Source of the DNA: Streptomyces sp. SID14436
Lineage (GTDB): Bacteria > Actinomycetota > Actinomycetes > Streptomycetales > Streptomycetaceae
Assembly (NCBI RefSeq): GCF_010548465.1
Contig: NZ_JAAGMD010000097.1
Location: 1-32,610, forward strand
Direction of reading: 5' to 3'
DNA length: 32,610 nt
The notes under the pieces were generated by a model. That model worked only from the letters and a program-made list of their open reading frames with translations. It made no database searches and was not told the DNA's origin. Positions 16,851 to 25,830 of the stretch are shown piece by piece. Numbering within the stretch: position 1 is the stretch's first letter; each line of letters opens with the position of its first letter. The translations under genes were made by a program, and so were the position numbers.

Positions 16851-17351
16851 TCAGGGACGGGCCGCCGACAACGCCACCAGCAGCGGGACGACCCGGCCCG
16901 GCGGGACCTCGTGGCGGCCCCGGCCGGTGGTGTGCAGCCAGCCGGCGGCCGTCAGCTGGCGCAGGTGGTGGTAGATCTGGCCGGTCGTGCCGACGCCGTC
17001 CAGTTCGGCCAGTTCGGCGGCGGTGCGGCGGCCGCCGGTGATCTCCCGGAGCAGCCGCAGCCGGACCGGGTGCCCGAGCGCGGCGAACGCCTCGGCCGCC
17101 TCCTGCCAGTCGCCGTCCAGCAGGCCCTGGGTGAGCGTCCCGTGCTGCCACTCGTACTGCTCGCCGGTCGGCAGCCGGACGGCCCCGGTGAACAGCACCC
17201 CGCCGTCGGGCGCGCCCAGTTGGGCGAGCTGTTCCTTGAACCCCTGCAGGGCCCAGAAGTCGCCCTCGCCGAGGCGGGGCGCGGTGCGCCGGGCGTCTTC
17301 CAGTGCCGCGAGCCTGCGTTCCAGGGCGGCGACGCGCTCTTCGAGTTCCAC
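16851..17351 (-). CDS. ArsR-like winged-helix transcriptional regulator
   Basis: A 166-residue protein. Residues 1-22 form a heptad-like coiled coil (E-L-E-E-R-V-A-A-L-E-R-R-L-A-A-L). The middle carries a small beta-rich region. Residues about 85-150 form a winged helix: H-P-V-R-L-R-L-L-R-E-I, R-R-T-A-A-E-L-A-E-L, and G-Q-I-Y-H-H-L-R-Q-L as recognition helix, then a wing. No cysteine metal site is visible, so its signal is probably not a metal ion. The start is a GTG with no ribosome site; a -35/-10 pair and a perfect inverted repeat lie directly upstream, suggesting a leaderless, self-regulated gene. It heads a run of same-strand genes for an M23 peptidase, an isomerase-like enzyme and a META lipoprotein. 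Confidence 0.88.
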   Translation of the reverse strand: MELEERVAALERRLAALEDARRTAPRLGEGDFWALQGFKEQLAQLGAPDGGVLFTGAVRLPTGEQYEWQHGTLTQGLLDGDWQEAAEAFAALGHPVRLRLLREITGGRRTAAELAELDGVGTTGQIYHHLRQLTAAGWLHTTGRGRHEVPPGRVVPLLVALSAARP

Positions 17352-17358
17352 ACCACAG

Positions 17359-17387
17359 AGATTACGGAACTACGTAATCACGTGCAA
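17359..17387 (-). promoter_or_regulatory. Promoter and operator of the ArsR-like gene
   Basis: On the minus strand TTGCAC (17382-17387) and TAATCT (17359-17364) are 17 bp apart. A perfect inverted repeat GATTACG/CGTAATC (17360-17366 and 17373-17379, 6-bp gap) covers the spacer and the -10 box. The GTG starts eight bases after the -10 box. Confidence 0.7.
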
Positions 17388-17414
17388 GCGGGAGGGCGGT
17401 CACCCGTGCGGGCA

Positions 17415-17449
17415 CACGAAAGCCCCCGTCCGGCGGACCGGACGGGGGC
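17415..17449 (-). terminator. Terminator of the purSQL operon
   Basis: A perfect 12-bp stem GCCCCCGTCCGG/CCGGACGGGGGC with a 4-nt loop, followed on the minus strand by TTTCGTGT, lies about 20 bp after the purL stop codon. Confidence 0.85.
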
Positions 17450-17469
17450 CGACGACGTGGAACCGTGCC

Positions 17470-19724
<2,255 letters not shown>

Positions 19725-19728
<4 letters not shown>

Positions 19729-20405
19729 GCGTTGACCAGCTTCTTGAGGATCGAGGTGAAGAAGGGGAGGCCGTCGGTGCGGCCCGTGCCGATCAGCGGC
19801 TCGACGGCGTGCTCGGGGTGCGGCATGAGGCCGACGACGTTGCCCGCGGCGTTGGTGATGCCGGCGATGTCGTTGAGCGAGCCGTTGGGATTGAAGTCCA
19901 CGTAGCGGAAGGCCACGCGGCCCTCGGCCTCCAGCTCGTCCAGCGTCCGCCGGTCGGCCACGTAGCGGCCGTCCATGTTCTTCAGCGGGATGTGGATCTC
20001 CTGGCCGGCCGTGTAGTCGGCGGTCCAGGCGGTGTCCGCGTTCTCCACCCGCAGCTTCTGGTCGCGGCAGATGAAGTGCAGGTGGTCGTTGCCCAGCATG
20101 CCGCCGGGCAGCAGGTGGGCCTCGGTGAGGATCTGGAAGCCGTTGCAGATGCCGAGGACGGGCAGGCCCGCCTTCGCCTGCTCGATGACGGTGTCCATGA
20201 CCGGCGAGAAGCGGGCGATGGCCCCGGCCCGCAGGTAGTCGCCGTAGGAGAAACCGCCGCACAGCACCACGGCGTCGACCTGCTTGAGGTCCTTGTCCTT
20301 GTGCCAGAGCGCCACCGGTTCGGCGCCGGCCAGGCGGATCGCGCGCCGGCTGTCGCGGTCGTCGAGACTGCCGGGGAAAGTGACGACGCCAATACGAGCG
20401 GTCAC
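19725..20405 (-). CDS. purQ: Phosphoribosylformylglycinamidine synthase, glutaminase subunit
   Basis: A 226-residue class I glutamine amidotransferase that supplies ammonia to PurL. The catalytic triad is visible: Cys87 in G-I-C-N-G-F, and His196 with Glu198 in M-P-H-P-E-H. The oxyanion region G-G-F-S-Y-G-D-Y is at about residues 50-57. The length is normal. The GTG start overlaps the purS stop (GTGA) and its own stop overlaps the purL start (ATGA), so the three subunits are translationally coupled and made in a fixed ratio. Confidence 0.97.
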
Positions 20406-20665
20406 TTCACGGCCTCCGCGACTTCCTCGACCCGGACGGTGAAGTCCTCGATCACGGTGTTGGCGAGGAAGGATTCCGCAAGATCGTGGATGCGGGCGAG
20501 CGCGGTCTCGTCGACCGGCCCGTCAACTTCCAGTTCGAATCGCTTTCCCTGACGGACGTCCGAGATCCCTTCGAATCCCAGGCGCGGCAGTGCGCGCTGC
20601 ACCGCCTGGCCCTGGGGGTCGAGGATCTCCGGCTTGAGCATGACGTCGACTACGACGCGTGCCAC
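20402..20665 (-). CDS. purS: Phosphoribosylformylglycinamidine synthase, PurS subunit
   Basis: An 87-residue protein starting [19 protein letters not shown], the standard PurS beginning, with [12 protein letters not shown] in the middle. PurS forms dimers that bridge PurQ and PurL and help channel ammonia. Two in-frame GTG codons lie near the start (20671 and 20665); the second is preferred because GGGAG sits five bases before it, while it directly abuts the first. It is the first gene of purS-purQ-purL and overlaps purQ by four bases. Confidence 0.96.
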   Translation of the reverse strand: MARVVVDVMLKPEILDPQGQAVQRALPRLGFEGISDVRQGKRFELEVDGPVDETALARIHDLAESFLANTVIEDFTVRVEEVAEAVK

Positions 20666-20702
20666 TGGCACTCCCGGTGTGTGGTGCTGAGCAGGTCCCT
20701 TC

Positions 20703-20735
20703 AGACTACCCGCACAAAATTTCTACGCGAGTAGA
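20703..20735 (-). promoter_or_regulatory. Candidate purS promoter with overlapping inverted repeat
   Basis: On the minus strand a -10 TAGTCT (20703-20708) lies 17 bp from a poor -35. A perfect inverted repeat TCTAC-GCGA-GTAGA (20722-20735) covers that -35 position. A further TCTACG half-site is at 20746-20751. The resulting leader would be about 30 nt and contains the GGGAG ribosome site. The arrangement suggests a repressor operator. Confidence 0.45.
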
Positions 20736-21030
20736 GTTGGAGGAATCTACGTGACCCCGATCACGATTCGGCATCGCGGGGAGACAGCATGGAAAAGATC
20801 CGGGAAAGATCCGCCTTCTCTCCCCCGACGCTATTGCGCGCCGGACACGCGGGCAGATTTAGTCGGGCTTCACAATGCATTGCCCGGCGCTGTACAAATG
20901 AATTGTCATTAGCGGATGCTTTGCCCTATTACAGGGCCGACAGTCGACATCCCGGTGACGTCCCGGCACGTCATCTGCGACGTCATGGACGGACACCGGC
21001 CGAAGATGTCGCACGAAGGGACCGATATTC
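20736..21030. other. AT-richer divergent intergenic region, purS to lsr2 paralogue
   Basis: The gap between the two divergent starts (20666-21030) is one of the least GC-rich stretches here. It holds the purS promoter on one side. On the other is a plausible lsr2-paralogue promoter, TTGTCA (20903-20908) and TATTAC (20927-20932) 18 bp apart, which would give a leader of about 90 nt. No gene is visible in it. Confidence 0.5.
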
Positions 21031-21348
21031 GTGGCGCAGAAGGTCGTGGTCACTCTCTTTGACGACATCGACGGCTCGGAAGCGGCGGAGACGATCGCCT
21101 TCGGACTGGACGGCACGTCCTACGAGATCGACCTGAACGAAGCAAATGCCGGCGAACTGCGCAGGGCGCTCGCGCCCTACGTCGAGGCCGGCCGCAAGCG
21201 ATCCCGCTCCGGCAGGGCGTACCGGCAGACCGAGGTCGCCCCCGACCCGGCCGCCGTCCGGGCCTGGGCCCAGGCGAACCGCATGGAGGTCCCCGCCCGC
21301 GGCCGCATCCCCAAGCGGGTCTACGAGGCGTTCGCCGCCGCCCGCTGA
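21031..21348 (+). CDS. lsrL: Lsr2-family nucleoid-associated protein (second paralogue, LsrL type)
   Basis: A 105-residue Lsr2-like protein. The N-terminal dimerisation part has the family start M-A-Q-K-V-V-V-T-L-F-D-D-I-D-G-S, then a basic linker (R-K-R-S-R-S-G-R). The C-terminal DNA-binding part contains R-G-R (residues 90-92) in V-P-A-R-G-R-I-P, the hook that reads the minor groove of AT-rich DNA. Lsr2 proteins coat and silence AT-rich and foreign genes, like H-NS. Streptomyces typically has two; by its place next to purSQL this would be the LsrL paralogue, which is an inference from recalled gene order. It starts with GTG and has GAAGGG about a dozen bases before. Confidence 0.93.
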   Translation: MAQKVVVTLFDDIDGSEAAETIAFGLDGTSYEIDLNEANAGELRRALAPYVEAGRKRSRSGRAYRQTEVAPDPAAVRAWAQANRMEVPARGRIPKRVYEAFAAAR

Positions 21349-21491
21349 CCGGGCCGCGCACCGCGCGAGCGCACCGGACCGCGTGCCGCCCCGGGCCCCG
21401 CGACACCCGCGCGGGACGTCCCGGTACCGCTGTGGCACGCAGCCGCCCGCCCGCCCCGACGGCCGGTCAGCGGGGGTCCGCGTCAACCGAC

Positions 21492-21522
21492 TTGCGGAGC
21501 ACCCCCGGTGATCAGCTAGAGT
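21492..21522 (+). promoter_or_regulatory. Candidate promoter of the tRNA-Gly pair
   Basis: TTGCGG (21492-21497) and TAGAGT (21517-21522) are 19 bp apart, about 50 bp before the first tRNA-Gly. The -10 is good; the spacing is slightly long. Confidence 0.4.
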
Positions 21523-21573
21523 CTGAGGCACGCCGCCGGGCAGGACCGCGAAGGTCCGGCTCACGGAGTACAT

Positions 21574-21645
21574 GCGGGTGTAGTTCAGTAGTAGAACATC
21601 CCCCTTCCAGGGGGAAGGCGCAGTGTGCAATTCCTGTCACCCGCT
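21574..21645 (+). tRNA. tRNA-Gly, anticodon TCC, with non-canonical D and T loops
   Basis: A 72-nt gene. The acceptor GCGGGTG pairs fully with CACCCGC. The D-stem is GTTC/GAAC. The anticodon stem TCCCC/GGGGA encloses CTTCCAG, giving TCC. However, the D-loop is AGTAGTA and lacks the usual GG pair. The T-arm reads GCAGTGTGCAATTCCTGT instead of the expected GCAGGTTCGAATCCTGT: only four base pairs form, and the TTC of the T-loop is missing. The stems outside these loops are intact, so it does not look like a decayed gene. CCA is not encoded. Confidence 0.85.
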
Positions 21646-21724
21646 CTGCACCGCCCACCGACCATCCTTGTGGATCAGGTAGGCTGGTGCTCGCACCGAC
21701 CGGTGAAAGCTGGTCGGGGGCAAT

Positions 21725-21797
21725 GCGGACGTAGCTCAGTTGGTAGAGCGCAACCTTGCCAAGGTTGAGGTCGCGAGTTCGAACCTCGTCGTCCGCT
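21725..21797 (+). tRNA. tRNA-Gly, anticodon GCC (copy 1)
   Basis: A 73-nt canonical cloverleaf. GCGGACG pairs with CGTCCGC. The anticodon arm CAACC/GGTTG encloses TTGCCAA, giving GCC. The D-loop has GG and the T-loop is TTCGAAC. CCA is not encoded. It is identical to the copy at 25702-25774. Confidence 0.95.
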
Positions 21798-21808
21798 CCG
21801 GAAGGAAC

Positions 21809-21832
21809 GCCCCGGTCCCCAGGGACCGGGGC
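21809..21832 (+). terminator. Terminator after the tRNA-Gly pair
   Basis: An 11-bp perfect stem GCCCCGGTCCC/GGGACCGGGGC with a two-base centre, followed by TTTCTCGT. Confidence 0.85.
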
Positions 21833-21880
21833 TTTCTCGTGCGCGCGGCACCGGCCGGCCCCTCGACGGGAGCCGGCCCC

Positions 21881-21922
21881 TGACATTTGTCATGCCGAGC
21901 CATGACACCCCGCACTGTCATG
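21881..21922 (+). promoter_or_regulatory. Repeated TGTCATG operator upstream of the ABC/two-component operon
   Basis: TGACA-TT-TGTCA (21881-21892) is followed by a perfect inverted repeat CATGACA, eight bases, TGTCATG (21901-21922). In all there are three TGTCATG or complementary copies plus one TGACA half-site. The array ends 28 bp before the first ATG. It is a plausible binding site for the NarL-type regulator encoded by the last gene of the operon. Confidence 0.6.
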
Positions 21923-21950
21923 CGCCCGACCAGGCGGTGAGGATGGGGGC

Positions 21951-22928
21951 ATGTCAGGTAACGAGCACGAGCACGTGATCGAGGTCACCGGCCTGCGACG
22001 GGTGTACAGCGACGGTTTCGAGGCGGTGCGCGGGATCGACTTCTCCGTGCGCCGCGGGGAGGTCTTCGCACTCCTGGGCACCAACGGTGCCGGCAAGACC
22101 TCCACCGTCGAACTGCTGGAAGGTCTCTCCGCCCCCGCCGACGGCCGGATCCGCATCCTCGGACACGACCCGTACACCGAGCGGGCCGCGGTCCGCCCCC
22201 GCACCGGCGTCATGCTCCAGGAGGGCGGCTTCCCGTCGGAACTCACCGTCGGGGAGACCGCCCGCATGTGGGCCGGCTGCGTCAGCGGGGCGCGCCCCGT
22301 GGCCGAGGCCCTCGCCCAGGTCGGCCTGGAGGGCAAGACCACCGTGCGGGTCAAGCAGCTCTCCGGCGGCGAACGGCGCCGCCTGGACCTCGCGCTCGCC
22401 CTGCTCGGGGACCCCGAGGTGCTCTTCCTGGACGAGCCCACCACCGGACTGGACGCCGAAGGCCGCCAGGCCACCTGGGAGTTGGTGCGTGCCCTGCGCG
22501 ACCGCGGCACCACCGTGCTCCTCACCACGCACTACCTGGAGGAGGCGGAGAACCTCGCCGACCGCCTCGCGATCCTGCACCAGGGACGCATCGCGGTCGC
22601 CGGCACCCCGGCCGAGGTGACCGCCGCGCAGCCGTCCCGGATCTCCTTCGAACTGCCCGAGGGCTACTTCGTCGGTGACCTGCCCCCGCTCGACGAACTC
22701 GGCGTCAGCGCGCACGAGACCGACGGCCGCACGGTCCGCCTGCGCACCCGCGAACTCCAGCGGGTGGCCACCGCCCTCCTGGTGTGGGCCGACCGCGCCG
22801 GGGTGGAACTGCACCGCCTGGACGTGCGGTCGGCCTCCCTGGAGGAGGCGTTCCTCGGCATCGCGAAGGGGGCCGCCGACGGCCCGGACCTCGCGGGGAC
22901 CAGCACGACGAAGGAGTTCGCGGCATGA
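21951..22928 (+). CDS. ABC transporter ATP-binding protein (drug-exporter type)
   Basis: A 325-residue ATPase with Walker A G-T-N-G-A-G-K-T (43-50), signature L-S-G-G-E (137-141), Walker B F-L-D-E-P-T-T-G-L-D (159-168) and switch histidine H194. The Q-loop region is V-M-L-Q-E-G-G. About 100 extra residues follow, with the pattern typical of ABC-2 exporters of the daunorubicin-resistance type. It powers efflux by the membrane protein encoded next; the substrate is unknown. Its stop codon overlaps the permease start (ATGA). It is the first gene of a four-gene operon with a two-component system, a layout common for drug- or envelope-stress-induced exporters. Confidence 0.94.
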   Translation: MSGNEHEHVIEVTGLRRVYSDGFEAVRGIDFSVRRGEVFALLGTNGAGKTSTVELLEGLSAPADGRIRILGHDPYTERAAVRPRTGVMLQEGGFPSELTVGETARMWAGCVSGARPVAEALAQVGLEGKTTVRVKQLSGGERRRLDLALALLGDPEVLFLDEPTTGLDAEGRQATWELVRALRDRGTTVLLTTHYLEEAENLADRLAILHQGRIAVAGTPAEVTAAQPSRISFELPEGYFVGDLPPLDELGVSAHETDGRTVRLRTRELQRVATALLVWADRAGVELHRLDVRSASLEEAFLGIAKGAADGPDLAGTSTTKEFAA

Positions 22929-23740
22929 GCGGCACCCCGACCACCGCCACCCCCCAGGCCGCCCCCGCGCGGCCCCTGACCACCCCGGCGGGCCGGATGG
23001 CCGCGCTCGCCCGCGCCGAGCTCACCATGTACGGGCGCAGCAAGGGCACCCTGTTCGCCGCTCTGTTCGTGCCCCTGGTGCTGCCGCTCAGCGTGGCGCA
23101 GGCGGCCGACGAGATGGACCTCAAGGGCGCCGGACTGACCCTGGGCACCGTGGTGCTGCCCGCCGCGATCGGCTTCGCCCTGCTGTTCGCGGTCTACTCG
23201 GCGCTCGTCGGCATCTTCGTCACCCGGCGCGAGGAACTCGTCCTGAAGCGCCTGCGCACCGGGGAACTGCGGGACGCCGAGATCCTCGCCGGATCGGCCC
23301 TGCCGGCCGCCGCCACGGGACTCCTGCAGAGCCTGCTGCTGATGACCGGCTGCGCCCTGCTGCTGGACATGTCCGCCCCGTCCGCGCCGCACCTGATCGT
23401 GGCCGGTCTGCTGTTCGGGCTGGTGATCTGCGTCGCCCTCGGCGCGGTCACCGCCGCGTACACCCGCACGACGGAGAGCGCCCAGGTCACCCCGATGCCG
23501 ATGCTGATCGTCTCGATGCTCGGCTCCGGCATGACCGTGCCCCTGGAGGTGCTGCCCGACCGGATCGCCACGTTCTGCGAGCTGCTGCCGCTGACCCCGG
23601 TCGTCACCCTCGTCCGGGGCGGCTGGAGCGGCGACCTGTCGGCGTCCGACTCGCTGACCGCCCTGGTGACCGCGGTGGCCTGGACCGCGCTGTCGGTGTT
23701 TGCTGTACGGCGGTGGTTCCGCTGGGAGCCACGACGCTGA
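22925..23740 (+). CDS. ABC-2 type transporter permease
   Basis: A 271-residue integral membrane protein with about six hydrophobic segments (near residues 44-60, 74-100, 130-150, 156-180, 192-212 and 245-262) and the T-R-R-E-E-L-V-L-K-R-L-R-T-G coupling region typical of ABC-2 permeases. It partners the ATPase encoded immediately upstream. The ATG at 22925 is fixed by the four-base overlap with that gene; earlier in-frame starts lie inside the ATPase gene. The export substrate is unknown. Confidence 0.93.
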   Translation: MSGTPTTATPQAAPARPLTTPAGRMAALARAELTMYGRSKGTLFAALFVPLVLPLSVAQAADEMDLKGAGLTLGTVVLPAAIGFALLFAVYSALVGIFVTRREELVLKRLRTGELRDAEILAGSALPAAATGLLQSLLLMTGCALLLDMSAPSAPHLIVAGLLFGLVICVALGAVTAAYTRTTESAQVTPMPMLIVSMLGSGMTVPLEVLPDRIATFCELLPLTPVVTLVRGGWSGDLSASDSLTALVTAVAWTALSVFAVRRWFRWEPRR

Positions 23741-23778
23741 TCGACGGCGCCGAGCGGCGGAAGCGGGGCGGGCGGAGC

Positions 23779-25068
23779 ATGCGCAGGCCGGGCGGCTGGT
23801 GGCGGCGCAAGAGCACACCGGCGAAGGTGGAGACCTACACCCGGTGGTCGTACCACTTCTTCGGGCTCATCGAGATCGCCACCGTCGTGCTGGCCACCGT
23901 CGGCACGGCCGGCCCCGCGGCCTCGGCCGTGTTCCTGCCCGCCGCGTGCGCGCACGCCGCCCTGAGCATGCTGACCGCCTCGCGGGCCCTGGACTGGCTC
24001 CGTGGCCGCCGCGGCCGGCCGGTGCCGCTGATGTGGGCGCTGGGCGCGCTGTCCGCCGCGGTGGCGGCCGGCGCCCTGGCGCTCACCGCCACCGGGCCCC
24101 GCGGTTCGGACATCGCGGGAACCGGCGTCTCGATGGCCGGCACCGTGCTGATCTTCGGCACGGGGGCCCTCGCCCTCGGCATGCGCGAGCGGCGCAAGGT
24201 GGGGGCGCTCGTCGCCGGCTTCGGCCTGGGCACGGGCTGCGTGGCGGTGCTGCTCGGCATGCCCGCCGCGGCCGCCTTCTTCACGGCCCTCTGGATTCTC
24301 GTCGGTGCCGCGCTCCTCGCCTTCACCTCGATGTTCTCCGCGTGGCTGCTGAACTCCGTGTTCGAGCTCGACGAGGCCCGCGAGACCAGGGCCCGGCTGG
24401 CCGTCGCCGAGGAACGGCTGCGGTTCGGCCGGGACCTGCACGACGTGATCGGACGGAACCTGGCCGTGATGGCCCTCAAGAGCGAGCTCGCCGTCCAGCT
24501 CGCCCGGCGCGAACGGCCCGAGGCGGTGGAGCAGATGATCGAGGTGCAGCGCATCGCCCAGGAGTCCCAGCGGGAGGTCCGCGACGTCGTGCGCGGCTAC
24601 CGGGAGGCCGACCTGGAGGCGGAACTCGCCGGTGCGCGCGGGGTGCTCGCCGCCGCGGGCATCGACTGCGAGCTGACCGGCCGCCCCGCCGGCCTGCCGC
24701 CGCGGGTGCAGTCGGCGCTCGGCTGGGTGGTGCGGGAGGCGACCACGAACGTGCTGCGGCACGGCGATGCGACCTGGTGTGCGGTGACGGTACGGACGGT
24801 GGAGGGACGCGTGGTGCTGACGGTGGAGAACGACGGGGCCGGAGGAGGCAGCGGGGCCGGAGGGGGCGACGGGGGCGACCGGCCGGCCGGCGGCGACGGG
24901 ACGGTCCGGGCTCCGCTCTCCGGCGGCTCCGGGCTGGCCGGGCTCCGGGAACGGCTGGCCGCGGTGGGTGGCCGGCTGGAGGCGGGCCGGGTCGGCGAGG
25001 ACCGGTTCCGGCTGACCGCCGAGGTGCCGCTGACCACCGACGGACCGGTGGGGGAGGCCGCCTCGTGA
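23779..25068 (+). CDS. Two-component sensor histidine kinase (HisKA_3 type)
   Basis: A 429-residue kinase. The N-terminal half has about five membrane segments (roughly residues 25-185) with short loops, so the signal is probably sensed in or at the membrane. The phospho-acceptor is His221 in G-R-D-L-H-D-V-I-G-R-N-L-A. The ATP-binding domain shows the N box E-A-T-T-N-V-L-R-H-G and the G box S-G-L-A-G-L-R-E-R-L, separated by an unusually long Gly/Asp-rich insert. The architecture resembles the DesK family. The ATG at 23779 lies 38 bp after the permease; the frame is open further upstream but overlaps that gene. The kinase stop overlaps the regulator start (GTGA). Confidence 0.92.
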   Translation: MRRPGGWWRRKSTPAKVETYTRWSYHFFGLIEIATVVLATVGTAGPAASAVFLPAACAHAALSMLTASRALDWLRGRRGRPVPLMWALGALSAAVAAGALALTATGPRGSDIAGTGVSMAGTVLIFGTGALALGMRERRKVGALVAGFGLGTGCVAVLLGMPAAAAFFTALWILVGAALLAFTSMFSAWLLNSVFELDEARETRARLAVAEERLRFGRDLHDVIGRNLAVMALKSELAVQLARRERPEAVEQMIEVQRIAQESQREVRDVVRGYREADLEAELAGARGVLAAAGIDCELTGRPAGLPPRVQSALGWVVREATTNVLRHGDATWCAVTVRTVEGRVVLTVENDGAGGGSGAGGGDGGDRPAGGDGTVRAPLSGGSGLAGLRERLAAVGGRLEAGRVGEDRFRLTAEVPLTTDGPVGEAAS

Positions 25069-25679
25069 CGCAGGCCGTACGGGTGCTGCTCGCCGACGAC
25101 GAGCACCTGATCCGCGGCGCGCTGGCCGCCCTGCTCGCCCTGGAGGACGACCTCAGGGTGGTCGCCGAGGCGGCCACCGGCCCCGAGGCGCTGGCCATGG
25201 CGCGGGCGCACACCCCCGACGTCGCCGTGCTGGATCTCCAGATGCCCGGCGCCGACGGTGTGAAGGTCGCCACATCCCTGCGCACGGAGGTGCCCGGCTG
25301 CCGGGTGCTGATCGTGACCGGCCACGGCCGGCCCGGACACCTCAAGCGGGCGCTCGCAGCGGGGGTGCGCGGGTTCGTCCCCAAGACCGTCAGCGCCCAG
25401 CGGCTCGCCGAGATCATCCGCACCGTGCACGCCGGAAACCGTTACGTGGATCCCGAGTTGGCCGCCGACGCGATCGCCGCCGGCGACTCCCCGCTGACCG
25501 TGCGTGAGGCGGAGGTCCTGGAACTGGCCGCCGACGGGGCACCGGTCGCGGAGATCGCGGAGCGCGCCGCGCTGTCCCAGGGGACCGTGCGCAACTATTT
25601 GTCGTCGGCCGCGACCAAGCTGGGCGCGGAGAACCGGCACGCGGCGGTGCGCCTCGCGCGCGAGCGCGGTTGGGTATAG
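25065..25679 (+). CDS. NarL/FixJ-type response regulator
   Basis: A 204-residue regulator. The receiver domain has the acidic pair D11-D12, the phosphorylation site D57 in V-L-D-L-Q-M-P-G, T85 and K107. The C-terminal LuxR-type helix-turn-helix begins at S-P-L-T-V-R-E-A-E-V-L-E-L-A and includes I-A-E-R-A-A-L-S-Q-G-T-V-R-N-Y-L. It is the cognate partner of the kinase, whose gene it overlaps by four bases, and likely controls its own operon through the TGTCATG sites upstream. A good -10 for the next tRNA (TATAGT, 25675-25680) lies across its stop codon. Confidence 0.94.
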   Translation: MTQAVRVLLADDEHLIRGALAALLALEDDLRVVAEAATGPEALAMARAHTPDVAVLDLQMPGADGVKVATSLRTEVPGCRVLIVTGHGRPGHLKRALAAGVRGFVPKTVSAQRLAEIIRTVHAGNRYVDPELAADAIAAGDSPLTVREAEVLELAADGAPVAEIAERAALSQGTVRNYLSSAATKLGAENRHAAVRLARERGWV

Positions 25680-25701
25680 TTGCTTCCGCGCCACGGCGCA
25701 C

Positions 25702-25774
25702 GCGGACGTAGCTCAGTTGGTAGAGCGCAACCTTGCCAAGGTTGAGGTCGCGAGTTCGAACCTCGTCGTCCGCT
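25702..25774 (+). tRNA. tRNA-Gly, anticodon GCC (copy 2)
   Basis: Identical over 73 nt to the tRNA at 21725-21797. It sits 22 bp after the response regulator. The two copies form direct repeats on either side of the ABC/two-component operon. Confidence 0.95.
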
Positions 25775-25780
25775 CCGCAT

Positions 25781-25813
25781 CCGAAGGCCCCGGTCACCGA
25801 CCGGGGCCTTCGG
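25781..25813. terminator. Bidirectional terminator between tRNA-Gly and purC
   Basis: A perfect 15-bp stem CCGAAGGCCCCGGTC and its complement around ACC. It lies between the plus-strand tRNA and the end of the minus-strand purC gene, so it can serve both. Confidence 0.85.
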
Positions 25814-25830
25814 CGTTCCCGGCGCTTCCC

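Noticed and set aside
20262..20672. A purine riboswitch or other structured leader before purS
   Set aside because: The inferred leader is only about 30 nt and shows no aptamer-like pairing; the inverted repeat lies upstream of the transcription start.
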